The notes under the pieces: generated by a model
The model's input: the letters and a program-made list of their open reading frames with translations, nothing else
Told to the model about the DNA's origin: nothing
Database searches by the model: none
Shown here: positions 24,136-33,187 of the stretch, piece after piece
Numbering within the stretch: position 1 is the stretch's first letter
Layout of the letters: each line of letters begins with the position of its first letter
Translations under genes and position numbers: made by a program
NCBI RefSeq assembly: GCF_028292945.1
Contig: NZ_JAQGLJ010000117.1
Coordinates: 1-34,451 of the forward strand
Length of the DNA: 34,451 nucleotides
Direction: 5' to 3'
DNA from: Sphingomonas bacterium
GTDB lineage: Bacteria > Pseudomonadota > Alphaproteobacteria > Sphingomonadales > Sphingomonadaceae

Positions 24136-25629
24136 TCAGTACCCCGCGTAATCGCTGAACTTCGTCACCGTCGGATCGAACTTCAGCGTCACCTTGCCCG
24201 TCGCACCATGACGCTGCTTGGCGACGATCAACTCCGCCAGCCCATACACGCGCTCCATGTCCGCCGCCCATTTGGCGTGGTCGTCAAAGGTGCGGGAGTC
24301 GTCCCCTTCGCTGGGTCGTTTCGGCTCCTTCGCCGCGACGTAATAGTCTTCGCGATAGACGAACCACACCATGTCGGCGTCCTGCTCGATCGAACCGGAC
24401 TCTCGGAGGTCGGAGAGCATCGGCCGCTTGTCCTCGCGCTGCTCGACAGCGCGCGACAGCTGCGACAGGGCAAGCACCGGCACGTTCAAATCTTTGGCGA
24501 GCGTTTTCAACCCGCGCGAGATCTCCGAAATCTCCTGCACCCGGTTCTCGTTCGAGCCCCGCGCGGAGCCGGTCAGCAGCTGGAGGTAATCCACCACTAC
24601 CAGCCCGATCTCGTTATTGTGCCGCCTTTGGAGCCGCCGCACGCGCGTGTGCAGCGCACCGATCGACAGACCACCGGTATCGTCGATGAACAGCGGCAAA
24701 TTCTCCAGCTCGGCCGCTGCCGACGCCAGCCGGCTGAATTCCGCGCGCGAGATCTTGCCCATGCGCAGCGATTCGGAGCTGATGCCCGACTGTTCCGACA
24801 GGATGCGCGTCGCCAGCTGATCTGCGCTCATCTCCAGCGAAAAGAAGGCGACCTTCGCGCCCACGGAGTCCGCCGGCGCGATGCCGTCGCGCATGTCGCG
24901 CATCCAGCGGCTGGCCGCATTGAAGGCGATGTTGGTGGCCAGCGACGTCTTGCCCATGCCGGGACGACCGGCCAGGATCATCAGATCGGAATGATGCATG
25001 CCGCCGATCTTGCCGTTGATCGACTCCAGCCCCGTCGTGACGCCCGACAGGTTGCCGCCCGACTGCAACGCGCGCTCCGCCATCTTGACCGCCATCGTGG
25101 TCGCCTGGGCGAAGGACTTGACGCTGTTCTCCGCGCCGCCGTCGCCCGCGACCTTGAACAGCTCCTCCTCCGCCAGCTCGATCTGCGCGCGCGGGTTGAC
25201 CTCTTCGCTCGTGTCCATCGCGCGATCGACCAGCGTCCGCCCAACGGTGACAAGCGCGCGCAGCATGGCGAGGTCGTAGATCTGCGTCGCGAACTGCCGC
25301 GCGCCGATCAGCCCCGCGCCTGATCCGGTCAGTCCGGCCAGATAGGACGGCCCGCCCAGCTCCTTCATCCCCTCGTCGGCGTCGAACATCGGGCGCAGCG
25401 TCACTGGCGTCGCGAGCATGTCGTTCGACCGCAGCGTGCGGATCGCGGCAAAGATGCGGCCGTGCAGCGGCTCGTAGAAGTGCGCCGGCTCCAGCCGGTC
25501 GAGCAGATCGTCGGCCAACCGATTGTCGATCATCATCGCGCCCAGCATCGCCGCTTCCGCCTCGACGTTACGCGGCAGCTGCTGCGGCTCGGGGGCGGTT
25601 GGGAGAATCGGGAATGCGAGGGTGGCCAT
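24136..25629 (-). CDS. dnaB: Replicative DNA helicase DnaB
   Basis: 497 residues. The N-terminal primase-interacting domain begins at PRNVEAEAAMLGAMMIDN (about 19-36) and includes FYEPLHGRIFAAI. A linker near 160-200 leads to the RecA-like motor: Walker A AGRPGMGKTSLATN (from about residue 220), FSLEMSADQLATRILSEQSGI, Walker B-type IGLVVVDYLQLLTGS, LSQLSRAVEQREDKRPMLSDLRESGSIEQDADMVWFVYR (motif H4 and arginine finger region), and GLAELIVAKQRHGATGKVTLKFDP. It unwinds DNA ahead of the replisome as a hexamer. There is no intein. I start at ATG 25629; a GTG at 25650 would add seven residues. It is divergent from the UPF0262 gene across 98 bases. Confidence 0.95.
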   Translation of the reverse strand: MATLAFPILPTAPEPQQLPRNVEAEAAMLGAMMIDNRLADDLLDRLEPAHFYEPLHGRIFAAIRTLRSNDMLATPVTLRPMFDADEGMKELGGPSYLAGLTGSGAGLIGARQFATQIYDLAMLRALVTVGRTLVDRAMDTSEEVNPRAQIELAEEELFKVAGDGGAENSVKSFAQATTMAVKMAERALQSGGNLSGVTTGLESINGKIGGMHHSDLMILAGRPGMGKTSLATNIAFNAASRWMRDMRDGIAPADSVGAKVAFFSLEMSADQLATRILSEQSGISSESLRMGKISRAEFSRLASAAAELENLPLFIDDTGGLSIGALHTRVRRLQRRHNNEIGLVVVDYLQLLTGSARGSNENRVQEISEISRGLKTLAKDLNVPVLALSQLSRAVEQREDKRPMLSDLRESGSIEQDADMVWFVYREDYYVAAKEPKRPSEGDDSRTFDDHAKWAADMERVYGLAELIVAKQRHGATGKVTLKFDPTVTKFSDYAGY

Positions 25630-25727
25630 GCGTCCGCTCATACGCGCCACCGGTCGGGTCTCAAGCGAGCTGCGCCGGAATGCCGGGGATAAGTGACAGC
25701 CCGACCGGCCGCCGCTACGCAGCCCCA

Positions 25728-26210
25728 GTGGCCGATCCCCGCATCATCGACGTCCAGCTCGACGACCGCACCATCCTGTGGCGCTCTGCGGACGTCGAGC
25801 AGGAGCGGCGGATTGCGATCTTCGACCTGATCGAGGGCAATCACTTCGCGCCCCAGCGTCAGCATGCCGATGGCTATGCGGGTCCGTACCGGGTCGCGCT
25901 GTCGGTGGAGGAGGGTCGCCTCGTTATCCAGATCAAGCGCGAGAACGACACGCCGCTGGAGACGCTGGTGCTGGCGCTCGGCCGTTTCCGCCGCCCGATC
26001 CGCGACTATTTCGCGATCTGCGACAGCTATTACCAGGCCATCCGCCAATCGACTCCGCAACAGATCGAAACCGTCGACATGGCCCGGCGCGGCGTTCACA
26101 ACGAGGCGGCCGAGCTGTTGCAGGAGCGGCTCGCCGGCAAGATCGAGGTCGATTTCGATACCGCCCGACGCCTGTTCACGCTGATCTGCGTGCTGCACAT
26201 CCGCGGATGA
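25728..26210 (+). CDS. UPF0262 family protein
   Basis: 160 residues from a GTG at 25728, the length normal for UPF0262. It starts ADPRIIDVQLDDRTILWRSADVEQERRIAIFDLIEGNHFAP, followed by YRVALSVEEGRLVIQI, LALGRFRRPIRDYFAICDSYYQAIR and GVHNEAAELLQERLAGKIEVDFDTARRLFTLICVLHIRG, which closely follows the family profile I recall from alphaproteobacteria. The function is unknown. In many relatives the gene lies near hisD or infA; here it opens a block with a GH25-like protein and pyrimidine deaminases. The stop overlaps the next start as ATGA. Confidence 0.9.
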   Translation: MADPRIIDVQLDDRTILWRSADVEQERRIAIFDLIEGNHFAPQRQHADGYAGPYRVALSVEEGRLVIQIKRENDTPLETLVLALGRFRRPIRDYFAICDSYYQAIRQSTPQQIETVDMARRGVHNEAAELLQERLAGKIEVDFDTARRLFTLICVLHIRG

Positions 26211-26884
26211 CGATGACGCCCTTCAGATTGGCTGCCGGTGCATTGCTGGTCGCGGCGTTGGTGGTGAGCGCTATCGCGCTAGCCGCGCGCTGGCACCCGT
26301 CGAAGCAGCGTTATCCGTTGCAGGGCGTCGATCTTGGCGAACGACCCGGTCCGGTCGAATGGGGCAGCGTGCGCGCGGCGGGGGCGGACTTCGCGTACAT
26401 CGTGGCGACGGCGGGGGCTCGCACTCGAGACCCGTCGTTTGGGGAGAACTGGGAAGCGCTGCCGGCCGCTGGCCTGCGTCGTGGCGCGGTGCATCTCTAT
26501 TCCCTCTGCGAAGACGGCGCGGCGCAGGGGGACGCCTTCAATGCGGTCGTGCCGCGTGCCGCCGATGCCTTGCCGCCTGCGGTCGACCTGTCCATGCGCG
26601 ACGGCTGTACCGCGCCAGAACGCGGGCCGGCGGTCGCGGAGGGGGTGCGCGCTTTTGCCAAGCGGGTCGAGGCACATGCCGGAAAGCCGCTCATCCTGCG
26701 CTTGTCGCGTGCGGTCGAACGCCGGTACGGCCTGTCAAAGGCGCTCACGCGTCCGGTCTGGCTCACCGGCAATTTCCTGCGTCCAGGCTATGTCGATCGG
26801 CCTTGGCGACTGTGGCGCGCGAACGACGGGCGACAGATCGAAGGGGTACACGGCACGGTGAATTGGGTAGTCGTAGCGCCATGA
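26207..26884 (+). CDS. GH25 lysozyme-like membrane-anchored protein, catalytic residues altered
   Basis: 225 residues. One N-terminal membrane segment (about 8-27) is followed by a GH25 fold: YPLQGVDLGERPGPVEWGSVRAAGADFAYIVATAG (the GIDVSxxqG..dw..v...g..F.iika.eG start) and ALPPAVDLSMRDGC, then VWLTGNF and a final strand VHGTVNWVVV. Canonical muramidases of this family use Asp, a DxE pair and a late Asp. Here Asp42 and Asp127 remain, but the Glu of DxE is Ser129 and the late Asp is Asn219. It is probably a binding or structural protein rather than an active lysozyme, though this is inference. It overlaps UPF0262 upstream and cdd downstream, both as ATGA. Confidence 0.78.
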   Translation: MTMTPFRLAAGALLVAALVVSAIALAARWHPSKQRYPLQGVDLGERPGPVEWGSVRAAGADFAYIVATAGARTRDPSFGENWEALPAAGLRRGAVHLYSLCEDGAAQGDAFNAVVPRAADALPPAVDLSMRDGCTAPERGPAVAEGVRAFAKRVEAHAGKPLILRLSRAVERRYGLSKALTRPVWLTGNFLRPGYVDRPWRLWRANDGRQIEGVHGTVNWVVVAP

Positions 26885-27312
26885 CGCAAGAGCAACTGAT
26901 CGCCGCAGCCCGCGAGGCCGCACGCAACGCCTACGCGCCCTATTCGCGGTTCGCGGTCGGTGCCGCGGTGCTGCTCGCCGACGGCAGCGTCGTTTCCGGC
27001 GCGAATTTCGAGAATGCCAGCTATGGCCTGTCGCTTTGCGCGGAAACGGTCGCGATCGCCACCGTCAGCGCAAGCGGCCGGCTGGCCGACGTGCGGGCGA
27101 TCGCGGTCGTCGGCGGTACCATGGGAGCACCCGGCGATGTTGCCGTGCGTCCATGCGGCCGGTGTCGTCAGATACTCAACGAGGCCGCACAGCTCGCCGA
27201 CTGCGACCTGCCGGTTCATTGCGCGGGGCTCACTGGCGGGGCGGTCGTCAGCTATCACCTGTCCGAGCTGTTGCCCGACGCTTTCGGGCCACGCGACTTG
27301 GGCCTGGCTTGA
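26881..27312 (+). CDS. cdd: Cytidine deaminase
   Basis: 143 residues, the small tetrameric type. It deaminates cytidine and deoxycytidine to uridine and deoxyuridine for pyrimidine salvage. The zinc site is Cys53 with the proton-shuttle Glu55 (LCAETVAIA) and Cys92/Cys95 (RPCGRCRQ). Substrate residues appear in [12 protein letters not shown] and [10 protein letters not shown]. The three-cysteine ligand set marks the homotetrameric class rather than the E. coli dimeric class (one His, two Cys). The ATG overlaps the GH25-like stop. dcd follows 31 bases later, so two cytosine-nucleotide deaminases sit together. Confidence 0.95.
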   Translation: MTQEQLIAAAREAARNAYAPYSRFAVGAAVLLADGSVVSGANFENASYGLSLCAETVAIATVSASGRLADVRAIAVVGGTMGAPGDVAVRPCGRCRQILNEAAQLADCDLPVHCAGLTGGAVVSYHLSELLPDAFGPRDLGLA

Positions 27313-27343
27313 CGCGGAGCGCCGGCGCGCGCGACACGAGCCC

Positions 27344-27895
27344 ATGATCCTCTCCGACGCCTCTATCCGTGATTACGCCCGCAGCCATGCGATGATCGAG
27401 CCGTTCGTCGAGGCACAGCGCCGCGACGGCTGCATCAGCTACGGCCTGTCCAGCTATGGCTATGACGCGCGGGTCGCGGACGAGTTCAAGATCTTCACCA
27501 ACGTCGATTCGGCGATCGTCGACCCTAAGAACTTCGCGGCGAACAGCTTCGTCGATCGCAAGACCGACATATGCATCATCCCGCCCAACAGCTTCGCGCT
27601 CGCGCGCACGGTCGAATATTTCCGCGTTCCTCGCGACCTGCTGGTCATCTGCCTGGGCAAGTCGACCTATGCCCGGTGTGGGATCATCGTCAACGTGACG
27701 CCGCTGGAGCCGGGCTGGGAAGGGCACGTCACGCTCGAATTCTCCAACACCACGCCGCTGCCTGCGCGAATCTATGCCAACGAGGGCGCGTGCCAGTTCC
27801 TGTTCCTGCGCGGCGACCGGCCATGCGAGGTCAGCTATGCCGACCGGGCTGGCAAATACATGCACCAGCAGGGCGTCACGCTTCCCAAGTTGTGA
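27344..27895 (+). CDS. dcd: dCTP deaminase
   Basis: 183 residues. It deaminates dCTP to dUTP, the main route to dTMP in many proteobacteria. Signature stretches are [45 protein letters not shown] and [27 protein letters not shown], with the catalytic Glu132 in TLEFSN. It ends [14 protein letters not shown], the usual family C-terminus that closes over the nucleotide. It lacks features of the bifunctional dCTP deaminase/dUTPase. It is the last gene of the UPF0262-GH25-cdd-dcd block; its stop is 3 bases from the stop of the convergent DUF418 gene. Confidence 0.96.
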   Translation: MILSDASIRDYARSHAMIEPFVEAQRRDGCISYGLSSYGYDARVADEFKIFTNVDSAIVDPKNFAANSFVDRKTDICIIPPNSFALARTVEYFRVPRDLLVICLGKSTYARCGIIVNVTPLEPGWEGHVTLEFSNTTPLPARIYANEGACQFLFLRGDRPCEVSYADRAGKYMHQQGVTLPKL

Positions 27896-27898
27896 GGG

Positions 27899-29263
27899 TC
27901 ACGCAGCGACCGGCTCCCCGCCGCGCCCTTCGTGCGCGCGCAACCGGAACGGCAATCGACGCCCCGCGACCGCCGATCGCCACGCCCATTCCACCGGCGC
28001 GATGGCATGGTCCTTCACCCACCAGTTCGCCCACCACAACAGCAGCGCGTTGACGGCGAGCGCGGTGAGCATGAACGACGCCCAGCCCTGCTGACCGTAC
28101 AGCCCCAGCCCCCAGGGCGGGTAGAGGATGAAGACGCAGATCAGCGTCTGCAGGATGTATATCGTCAGCGCGGTTCGTCCCGCGGCCTCGAACGGCTTCA
28201 GCAGGCGGCTGCCCACGACGCTCGCCAGCGCCATGTTGATCAGGCCTACATGACCCACCGTCATCGCGAGCCGCGCCAGTTCCGATGTAGCCTGGGACAG
28301 TCCGGTGGAGCCGTCGAACCGGGTCAAGTCGTAGGCGAACAAAGCGCGCAGCGGCAGGGCGGTCGCATAGCTGATCACCGTCAGCTTGGCGTAGAAGCTC
28401 ATCGATCGCGCGCCCTGCAGGATGCCGAGCTTATACAACGCCGCGCCGATCAGCATCGTGGACGCGGCCTCCCAGACGAACAGGATCTCCAAGAACATCG
28501 CCTGGATGAAGAAGAAGGAGTCCCACGCGGATCGTACCCACTGTCCCGCGGTGCCCTGGCGCGCCTGGTCTTCCGCGACTACCCGCTGCTTGTCCTCGGC
28601 CTTGCGCTTCGCACGTTCGCCCGCCGCCTTGTCGGCATTGCCAAGTGTTTTGGCTTCGATGGTGGTGAGCGACTGGCCGGCGTCCCGCTTGACGCGCAGC
28701 TCGGTCGCCTGCCGCTCCTGCATCCGCGAAACCGTGATCCCTGCCCCGCCGCCCAGCAGCATGAACATGCTCAGGAGCAGGCCGAACACGATCAGCCAAC
28801 GCGGACGGAACCGCCGGAACAGCGCCGCGACCAAAGCCGCGATGCCGTAGGTGTGCAGGATGTCGCCGGGCCACAGCAGCACAAACACGTGGATCAGACC
28901 GAACGCGATCAGCACGATGTTGCGCCACGCATAGCTCCGGAACACCTGCCATTTGCTCATGTGTGTGGCGGCGCGGTCGGTGAGGATCACCATTCCAGCG
29001 CCAAAGAGCATCTCCAGCAGCGCGCGTGCCGTGCCGTTGGCCAAAACCTCGCGAACCCACCAGCTGGCCTGGTCCGCGGCTGTCCAGCCATAGTGGCGCA
29101 CATCGCCGAAGAAGGCGTGAAGCGAGCCGCCCATGCCGTTGATGTTCATGAACAGAATGGCGAGGATGGCGATGCCGCGCAGGATGTCGAGCGTGGCCAA
29201 GCGCGGCGCGCCGTCGGGTTCGGCAGGGGGAGGAAGTGCGACAGTCAGTCCGGCGTCGGTCAT
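27899..29263 (-). CDS. DUF418 domain multi-spanning membrane protein
   Basis: 454 residues from the ATG at 29263; a GTG at 29302 would add 13. The N-terminus has PRLATLDILRGIAILAILFMNING, the DUF418/acyltransferase-like start (R....D..RG.A...I..MN). Several membrane helices follow, then a strongly charged cytosolic or periplasmic stretch (IEAKTLGNADKAAGERAKRK and onward to about residue 230), then the C-terminal DUF418 region with AAGRTALTIYILQTLICVFILY and GLYGQQGWASFM. The C-terminus has WANWWVKDHAIAPVEWAWRSA, which matches the family (FG PLEWLWR-like). The biochemical role of DUF418 proteins is not established; they may be acyl carriers or transporters. It is convergent with dcd. Confidence 0.87.
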   Translation of the reverse strand: MTDAGLTVALPPPAEPDGAPRLATLDILRGIAILAILFMNINGMGGSLHAFFGDVRHYGWTAADQASWWVREVLANGTARALLEMLFGAGMVILTDRAATHMSKWQVFRSYAWRNIVLIAFGLIHVFVLLWPGDILHTYGIAALVAALFRRFRPRWLIVFGLLLSMFMLLGGGAGITVSRMQERQATELRVKRDAGQSLTTIEAKTLGNADKAAGERAKRKAEDKQRVVAEDQARQGTAGQWVRSAWDSFFFIQAMFLEILFVWEAASTMLIGAALYKLGILQGARSMSFYAKLTVISYATALPLRALFAYDLTRFDGSTGLSQATSELARLAMTVGHVGLINMALASVVGSRLLKPFEAAGRTALTIYILQTLICVFILYPPWGLGLYGQQGWASFMLTALAVNALLLWWANWWVKDHAIAPVEWAWRSAVAGRRLPFRLRAHEGRGGEPVAA

Positions 29264-29421
29264 CCGCTTGTCCCCCGCAGCGCGCCGGGTTTCCGGCTTC
29301 ACTGCGGTGCGTGCTAGCTCAACAACACACCCGCGACAAGCTGACGGATCGGGCGGCTGCGACGACTAGGCGACGATTAGGCGGCGAAGCCTGCTTGCCT
29401 CCTCATCCAAATGGGCGAACG

Positions 29422-30447
29422 ATGCGCCGGTCACAGGGATCGAATGGGCAGAAACTGTCACCGGCAGCCAGGCACAAGGCGGCCAACGCGCCGATCGCCG
29501 TCGGCGTGCTCTTGGCCAGCGCGCTGATCGGGTATTTCCGGTCGATGGCCATGGCGATCGAGATCCTGCGCAACACCTCAACCGAATGGAAGACCTGCGA
29601 CGAGAGCACGACGCTCAACATCACCTACGCATTGATGCCGTGGAAGGAGAAGCCCGGATCGTTGGAGGTCCAGCAGAACTGGCGCACCATCGAGCGCGAG
29701 ACTCAGGCCCGTACCCGCACCATGATCGACACCTTCTTCAAGAAGCTCGAATCGGGACCACAGACCGCGAAGGACTATTGCGCGCAGATGCATGGGCTGC
29801 GCGAGTCCGCGACTCTGTCGGTCCAGCAGACGTTTGCCGATGCCGCCCAGGTCAATGCCCTCGTCGCACAGGAAGCGGCGCAGGGCGCGCGCGACCTGGC
29901 AAAGGTGCAGTTCGGCTGCACGCTAATCTTGGCAAGCACGGGGTGCATCTTGGCCATGGCGGCGCAGTGCCCGCGGTACTGGCGACGACCAACGTCGGCT
30001 TGAAGGCGGCTGCCGTCGGGCTGAGCTACAACATCGCCGGAGCGCTTATCAAGGACGGCGCGTCGTGGTCCAGCGCGCAGGCGATCGCCATTGAGGGCAC
30101 CAAGACCGGCACCGGTGAAGCACTGGGCGGCGCCGAGAAGACGGCGCAGACCAGCTAGCCAAGACCGTCGCGCAGAAATGGCAGCAGATCGGCGCGACCG
30201 AAGCCAACATCAACAAGCTGAGCGCTGACATCGCGCGCAAGAGGAGCGAAAAGAAGATCGCCGCCTTGGGCGCGCAGAAAGCGGCCAAGGAAGCCGGCCT
30301 CAAGCGCGCGCAACAGGAGTTGGCCAAGGCCGGACGCAACAGCTGAAATGGACCGTCGCATCCAAGACCGTGCCGGTGCTGTTCCTGGCGCACGACGCCT
30401 GGAACGCCTGGAGCGATCTCTCAAGCGTTTACGAACAGACGCAATAG
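29422..30447 (+). pseudogene. Unrecognised membrane/coiled-coil protein gene with three frameshifts
   Basis: Reading from ATG at 29422: basic N-terminus, a hydrophobic segment (APIAVGVLLASALIGYF), a polar helical region with KTCDESTTLN and KDYCAQMHGLRESATLS, then a hydrophobic hairpin-like region beginning TLILASTGCILAMA. The frame then changes near 29960 and continues as VPAVLATTNVGLKAAAVGLSYN and KDGASWSSAQAIAIEGTKTG to a stop at 30156-30158. A third frame from 30155 gives a charged coiled coil (LAKTVAQKWQQIGATEANIN ...) to a stop at 30344-30346. A fourth gives VASKTVPVLFLAHDAWNAWSDLSSVYEQTQ to the stop at 30445-30447. Each step is repaired by one added base, and composition stays protein-like throughout. 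I do not recognise the family; a membrane-active helical protein is one guess. Confidence 0.65.
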
Positions 30448-30450
30448 CAG

Positions 30451-30476
30451 CGCGGGGCGGCCAGCGCCGCCCCGCG
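30451..30476. terminator. Terminator-like 10-bp hairpin after rplS
   Basis: CGCGGGGCGG and CCGCCCCGCG pair perfectly around CCAGCG, in the 37-base gap between the convergent frameshifted gene and rplS. It is placed 8 bases beyond the rplS stop. It probably ends the trmD-rplS transcript and may serve both strands. No clear T-run is seen. Confidence 0.65.
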
Positions 30477-30484
30477 TCGCCGAA

Positions 30485-30874
30485 TCAGCTGGCGACGGTG
30501 CCCTTAGCCGGACGCGGATCGCGACGCTCGGCGATACGCGCCGACTTGCCGGTGCGGCCGCGCAGGTAATACAGCTTGGCGCGACGGACCGCGCCCTTGC
30601 GCACCACCTCAATCGCCTCGATCGACGGCGAGTAGAGCGGAAAGACGCGCTCGACGCCTTCGCCGAACGACATCTTTCGAACCGTGAACGACGACCCCAT
30701 GCCGCGGTTGGCGCGCGCGATGCATACGCCTTCATAGGCCTGCACGCGGGTACGCTCGCCTTCGACCACCTTGACGCCGACGCGCAGCGTGTCGCCGGGA
30801 CGGAATTCGGGAATGGCGCGTACGGCGGTCAGCTTGGCTATCTGCTCCGCCTCGATCTGCTGGATGATGTTCAC
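30485..30874 (-). CDS. rplS: 50S ribosomal protein L19
   Basis: 129 residues from a GTG at 30874. L19 lies at the 30S-50S interface. Motifs: [74 protein letters not shown], and [26 protein letters not shown]-terminal tail of about ten residues ([11 protein letters not shown]) beyond the E. coli length is common in alphaproteobacteria. The GTG overlaps the trmD stop as GTGA, the coupling expected for trmD-rplS. A longer same-frame reading to 31279 lies inside trmD and is rejected. Confidence 0.97.
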   Translation of the reverse strand: MNIIQQIEAEQIAKLTAVRAIPEFRPGDTLRVGVKVVEGERTRVQAYEGVCIARANRGMGSSFTVRKMSFGEGVERVFPLYSPSIEAIEVVRKGAVRRAKLYYLRGRTGKSARIAERRDPRPAKGTVAS

Positions 30875-31605
30875 TGGTCGTCTCTCTGTTCGTGCCGCGC
30901 GCCAGAGGGCGACTGGACCGGCGCGCCCCGATGGCGCTCCCAAAGGTCCGGCCGCCTTAGCCGTGTATCCTCGACCGCCCGTGCCTGACGCCAGGCGGCG
31001 ATCTTCGCATGATCCCCCGATCGCAGCACTTGCGGGATCCTGCGCCCTTCCCAGGTTTCTGGTCGGGTATAATGCGGGTATTCGAGCAGCCCCGTTTCGA
31101 AGCTCTCGTCCACGCCGCTGGAAGCCGCGCCCATTACGCCGGGCAACAGGCGGATGCAAGCATCGAGCAGCACCAGCGCGCCGAGTTCGCCGCCGGACAG
31201 GACATAATCGCCCATCGACACCTGTTCCACGGCGCGGGCGTCGAACAGGCGCTCGTCGAAGCCTTCGAAACGGCCGCACAGGACGATGGCACCCGAGCCG
31301 GCGGCAAGGTCGCGCACTAGCCTTTGGGTAAGCGGTGCTCCGCGCGGTGTCATGGCGAGCACCGGACGCTCGTCCGCGACGCTGTCCAGGGCCGCCGCTA
31401 CCACGTCCGCCCGCAGCACCATCCCCGCCCCGCCGCCCGCAGGGCTGCCGTCCACGGTGCGGTGCTTGTCGGCGGCGAAGTCGCGGATCTGCACCGCATC
31501 CAGCGACCAGCGACCTTCGCGCAGCGCCCTGCCCGCCAGCGAGTGCCCGAGCGGACCGGGAAACATCTCCGGGTACAGGGTGAGGACGGTGGCAGCGAAC
31601 GCCAT
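30871..31605 (-). CDS. trmD: tRNA (guanine-37-N1)-methyltransferase
   Basis: 244 residues. TrmD adds a methyl group to G37 next to the anticodon, preventing +1 frameshifting. The trefoil-knot SAM site is clear: [16 protein letters not shown], then [31 protein letters not shown], followed by [36 protein letters not shown] with the catalytic Asp region. The ATG at 31605 shares its A with the stop of the upstream serine-hydrolase gene (TGATG), and its own stop overlaps rplS. The normal upstream partner rimM is 2.5 kb away, separated by two other genes. A longer frame to 31701 lies inside the hydrolase gene and is rejected. Confidence 0.97.
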   Translation of the reverse strand: MAFAATVLTLYPEMFPGPLGHSLAGRALREGRWSLDAVQIRDFAADKHRTVDGSPAGGGAGMVLRADVVAAALDSVADERPVLAMTPRGAPLTQRLVRDLAAGSGAIVLCGRFEGFDERLFDARAVEQVSMGDYVLSGGELGALVLLDACIRLLPGVMGAASSGVDESFETGLLEYPHYTRPETWEGRRIPQVLRSGDHAKIAAWRQARAVEDTRLRRPDLWERHRGAPVQSPSGARHEQRDDQ

Positions 31606-33101
31606 CAGGGCGCCGGGGTGAAGTCGAGCACCTGCAGGCTCAGGGTCGGGGTCGGTGCGCGCTGCACGCGGCCGGCGACACGCCCCTTCGTGCAAGTCCA
31701 ACTAAAGCTGCCCTCCATGGCGGAGGTCGGCGCGATCGGCTCCGCCATCGCGCAATCGCCAACGCTCGCCTTCAGCGTGGCAATGTCGGCCCTCCGTCGG
31801 GTCACGTCGCGATCGAGGAGCACGTTGTCTGCCAACGGCGCGCGTTGCGGATCGCCGGCGGTCCAGGCAGCCTTCGCCACAGCGTAAGCCGCCGCCAGCC
31901 CGGAACCCACCGGGATCGCCCGGTCGGGGGCTAGTCCAGTCTCGCGCAGTGCCAGCAGCGCGCGCCATGCCTGCTGGCTCGCGCCGGTATAGGTGCGGTT
32001 GGTGAAGGCGAAGACGCCGACGCCCGCATCCGGCAGCATCGCGACGACCGAGCCGAAGCCCGGATAGCCCCCGCCATGGGTTACGACGCGGCCGAGGTCG
32101 CAATCGTCAACGACACTCCACCCCATCGCATAGCTGACCGCCTGCCGGCAGGGCGCGCCAAGCCCGACGGGGCGCGCCCGGGTGGTGGTGAAGTTCGAGC
32201 CACGGACGATCTCGCGCGCGGTGGCGCGGGAGACCGGCCCCGCGTCGGCCCCGTCGCGTGCCGGCCAGGCGTTCATCAGGAATGCGACCCAACGCCAATA
32301 ATCGTTGGCGGTGGTCTCCATTCCGCCCATTGCCCCGAACGCACCGTCGGCCATGTCTGGCTCGCGCACCCAACGCTCGTCCTGCCAGCGAAAGCCGCGG
32401 GCGCGATCGGCGCCGGGCGCGGTGAAGATGTCGTAGCCGGTGCTGCGCATCTGCAACGGCGCGAGCAGCTGCTGACCTATATAGTCCTGATAGCGCACGC
32501 CCGACACGGTGCCGACGATCCGACCGAGCAGCGCATAGCCGTAGTTGGAATATTCCATCCGCAACCCCGGCGCGTTGGCGAACGGGACGCCGGCGCCAAG
32601 CATCGCCGAGAAGGAATCCTCTGATAGCGGCTGCTGCCGATCACCCCAAGGATTGTCCTCGACGAAGCCGGCGCTGTGGTGGAGCAGGTCGCGCACCGTG
32701 ATCCTGGGGCTGTCGCTGGTCGGATAACGCCAGCCTCGCAGGTGCGGGACATAGGCTTCGGCGGGCGCGTCGAGCGACAGCTTGCCCGCGTCGCGCAGCT
32801 TCAGAATCGCCATCGCCGTAAAGGCCTTCGACATCGAAGCGATGCGGAAGCGGGTGTCAACCGTGGCCGGCAGCCCGCGCTCGGCGTCGCGCAGGCCGAT
32901 GGCGCGGACGTGGAGAAGCCGTCCGTCCTTGACGATGCCATAGGTCATGCCGGGGACGCGCTTCTCGCGCACCAGTTCGGAGAAGATGGCGTCGACGCGG
33001 GCGACGGCTGCTTCGGTAGCTACCGACGGCGCAGGTTGCGCAGAGGCAGCGCACGGAACCGCGATTGCCATGGCTGCGGCGAGCAGTTTGATATTGCGCA
33101 T
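31605..33101 (-). CDS. Secreted serine hydrolase of the class C beta-lactamase / penicillin-binding-protein-like family
   Basis: 498 residues. A signal peptide ([21 protein letters not shown]) is followed by a beta-lactamase-type domain: nucleophile Ser89 in [11 protein letters not shown] (SxxK), Tyr184 in [13 protein letters not shown] (YxN), and His342 in [10 protein letters not shown] (the KTG-equivalent HxG). DLLHHSAGF is the typical lid segment. A C-terminal region of about 100 residues containing two cysteines has no clear family. Such enzymes include esterases, D-aminopeptidases and AmpC relatives; length and motifs do not show true resistance activity. I chose the ATG at 33101, with AGAGGGGA upstream. 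A TAAATC-like -10 element precedes the ribosome-binding site. Its stop overlaps the trmD start. Confidence 0.88.
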   Translation of the reverse strand: MRNIKLLAAAMAIAVPCAASAQPAPSVATEAAVARVDAIFSELVREKRVPGMTYGIVKDGRLLHVRAIGLRDAERGLPATVDTRFRIASMSKAFTAMAILKLRDAGKLSLDAPAEAYVPHLRGWRYPTSDSPRITVRDLLHHSAGFVEDNPWGDRQQPLSEDSFSAMLGAGVPFANAPGLRMEYSNYGYALLGRIVGTVSGVRYQDYIGQQLLAPLQMRSTGYDIFTAPGADRARGFRWQDERWVREPDMADGAFGAMGGMETTANDYWRWVAFLMNAWPARDGADAGPVSRATAREIVRGSNFTTTRARPVGLGAPCRQAVSYAMGWSVVDDCDLGRVVTHGGGYPGFGSVVAMLPDAGVGVFAFTNRTYTGASQQAWRALLALRETGLAPDRAIPVGSGLAAAYAVAKAAWTAGDPQRAPLADNVLLDRDVTRRRADIATLKASVGDCAMAEPIAPTSAMEGSFSWTCTKGRVAGRVQRAPTPTLSLQVLDFTPAP

Positions 33102-33187
33102 GGGCCGTCCCCTCTGATTTATGGTCGGTGTTAGTCGTACGGCGGCACCGGTGGAACCCTGTCGCATGCTGAGCCATTCCATGCTGC

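Noticed and set aside
27932-29317. 461-codon plus-strand frame opposite the DUF418 gene
   Set aside because: Rich in Gln, Arg and His with no membrane or domain features; the minus-strand product matches a known family.
31605-33101. AmpC-type antibiotic resistance gene
   Set aside because: The SxxK, YxN and HGG motifs are shared by many esterases and peptidases; the 498-residue length and extra C-terminal region do not fit a typical AmpC.
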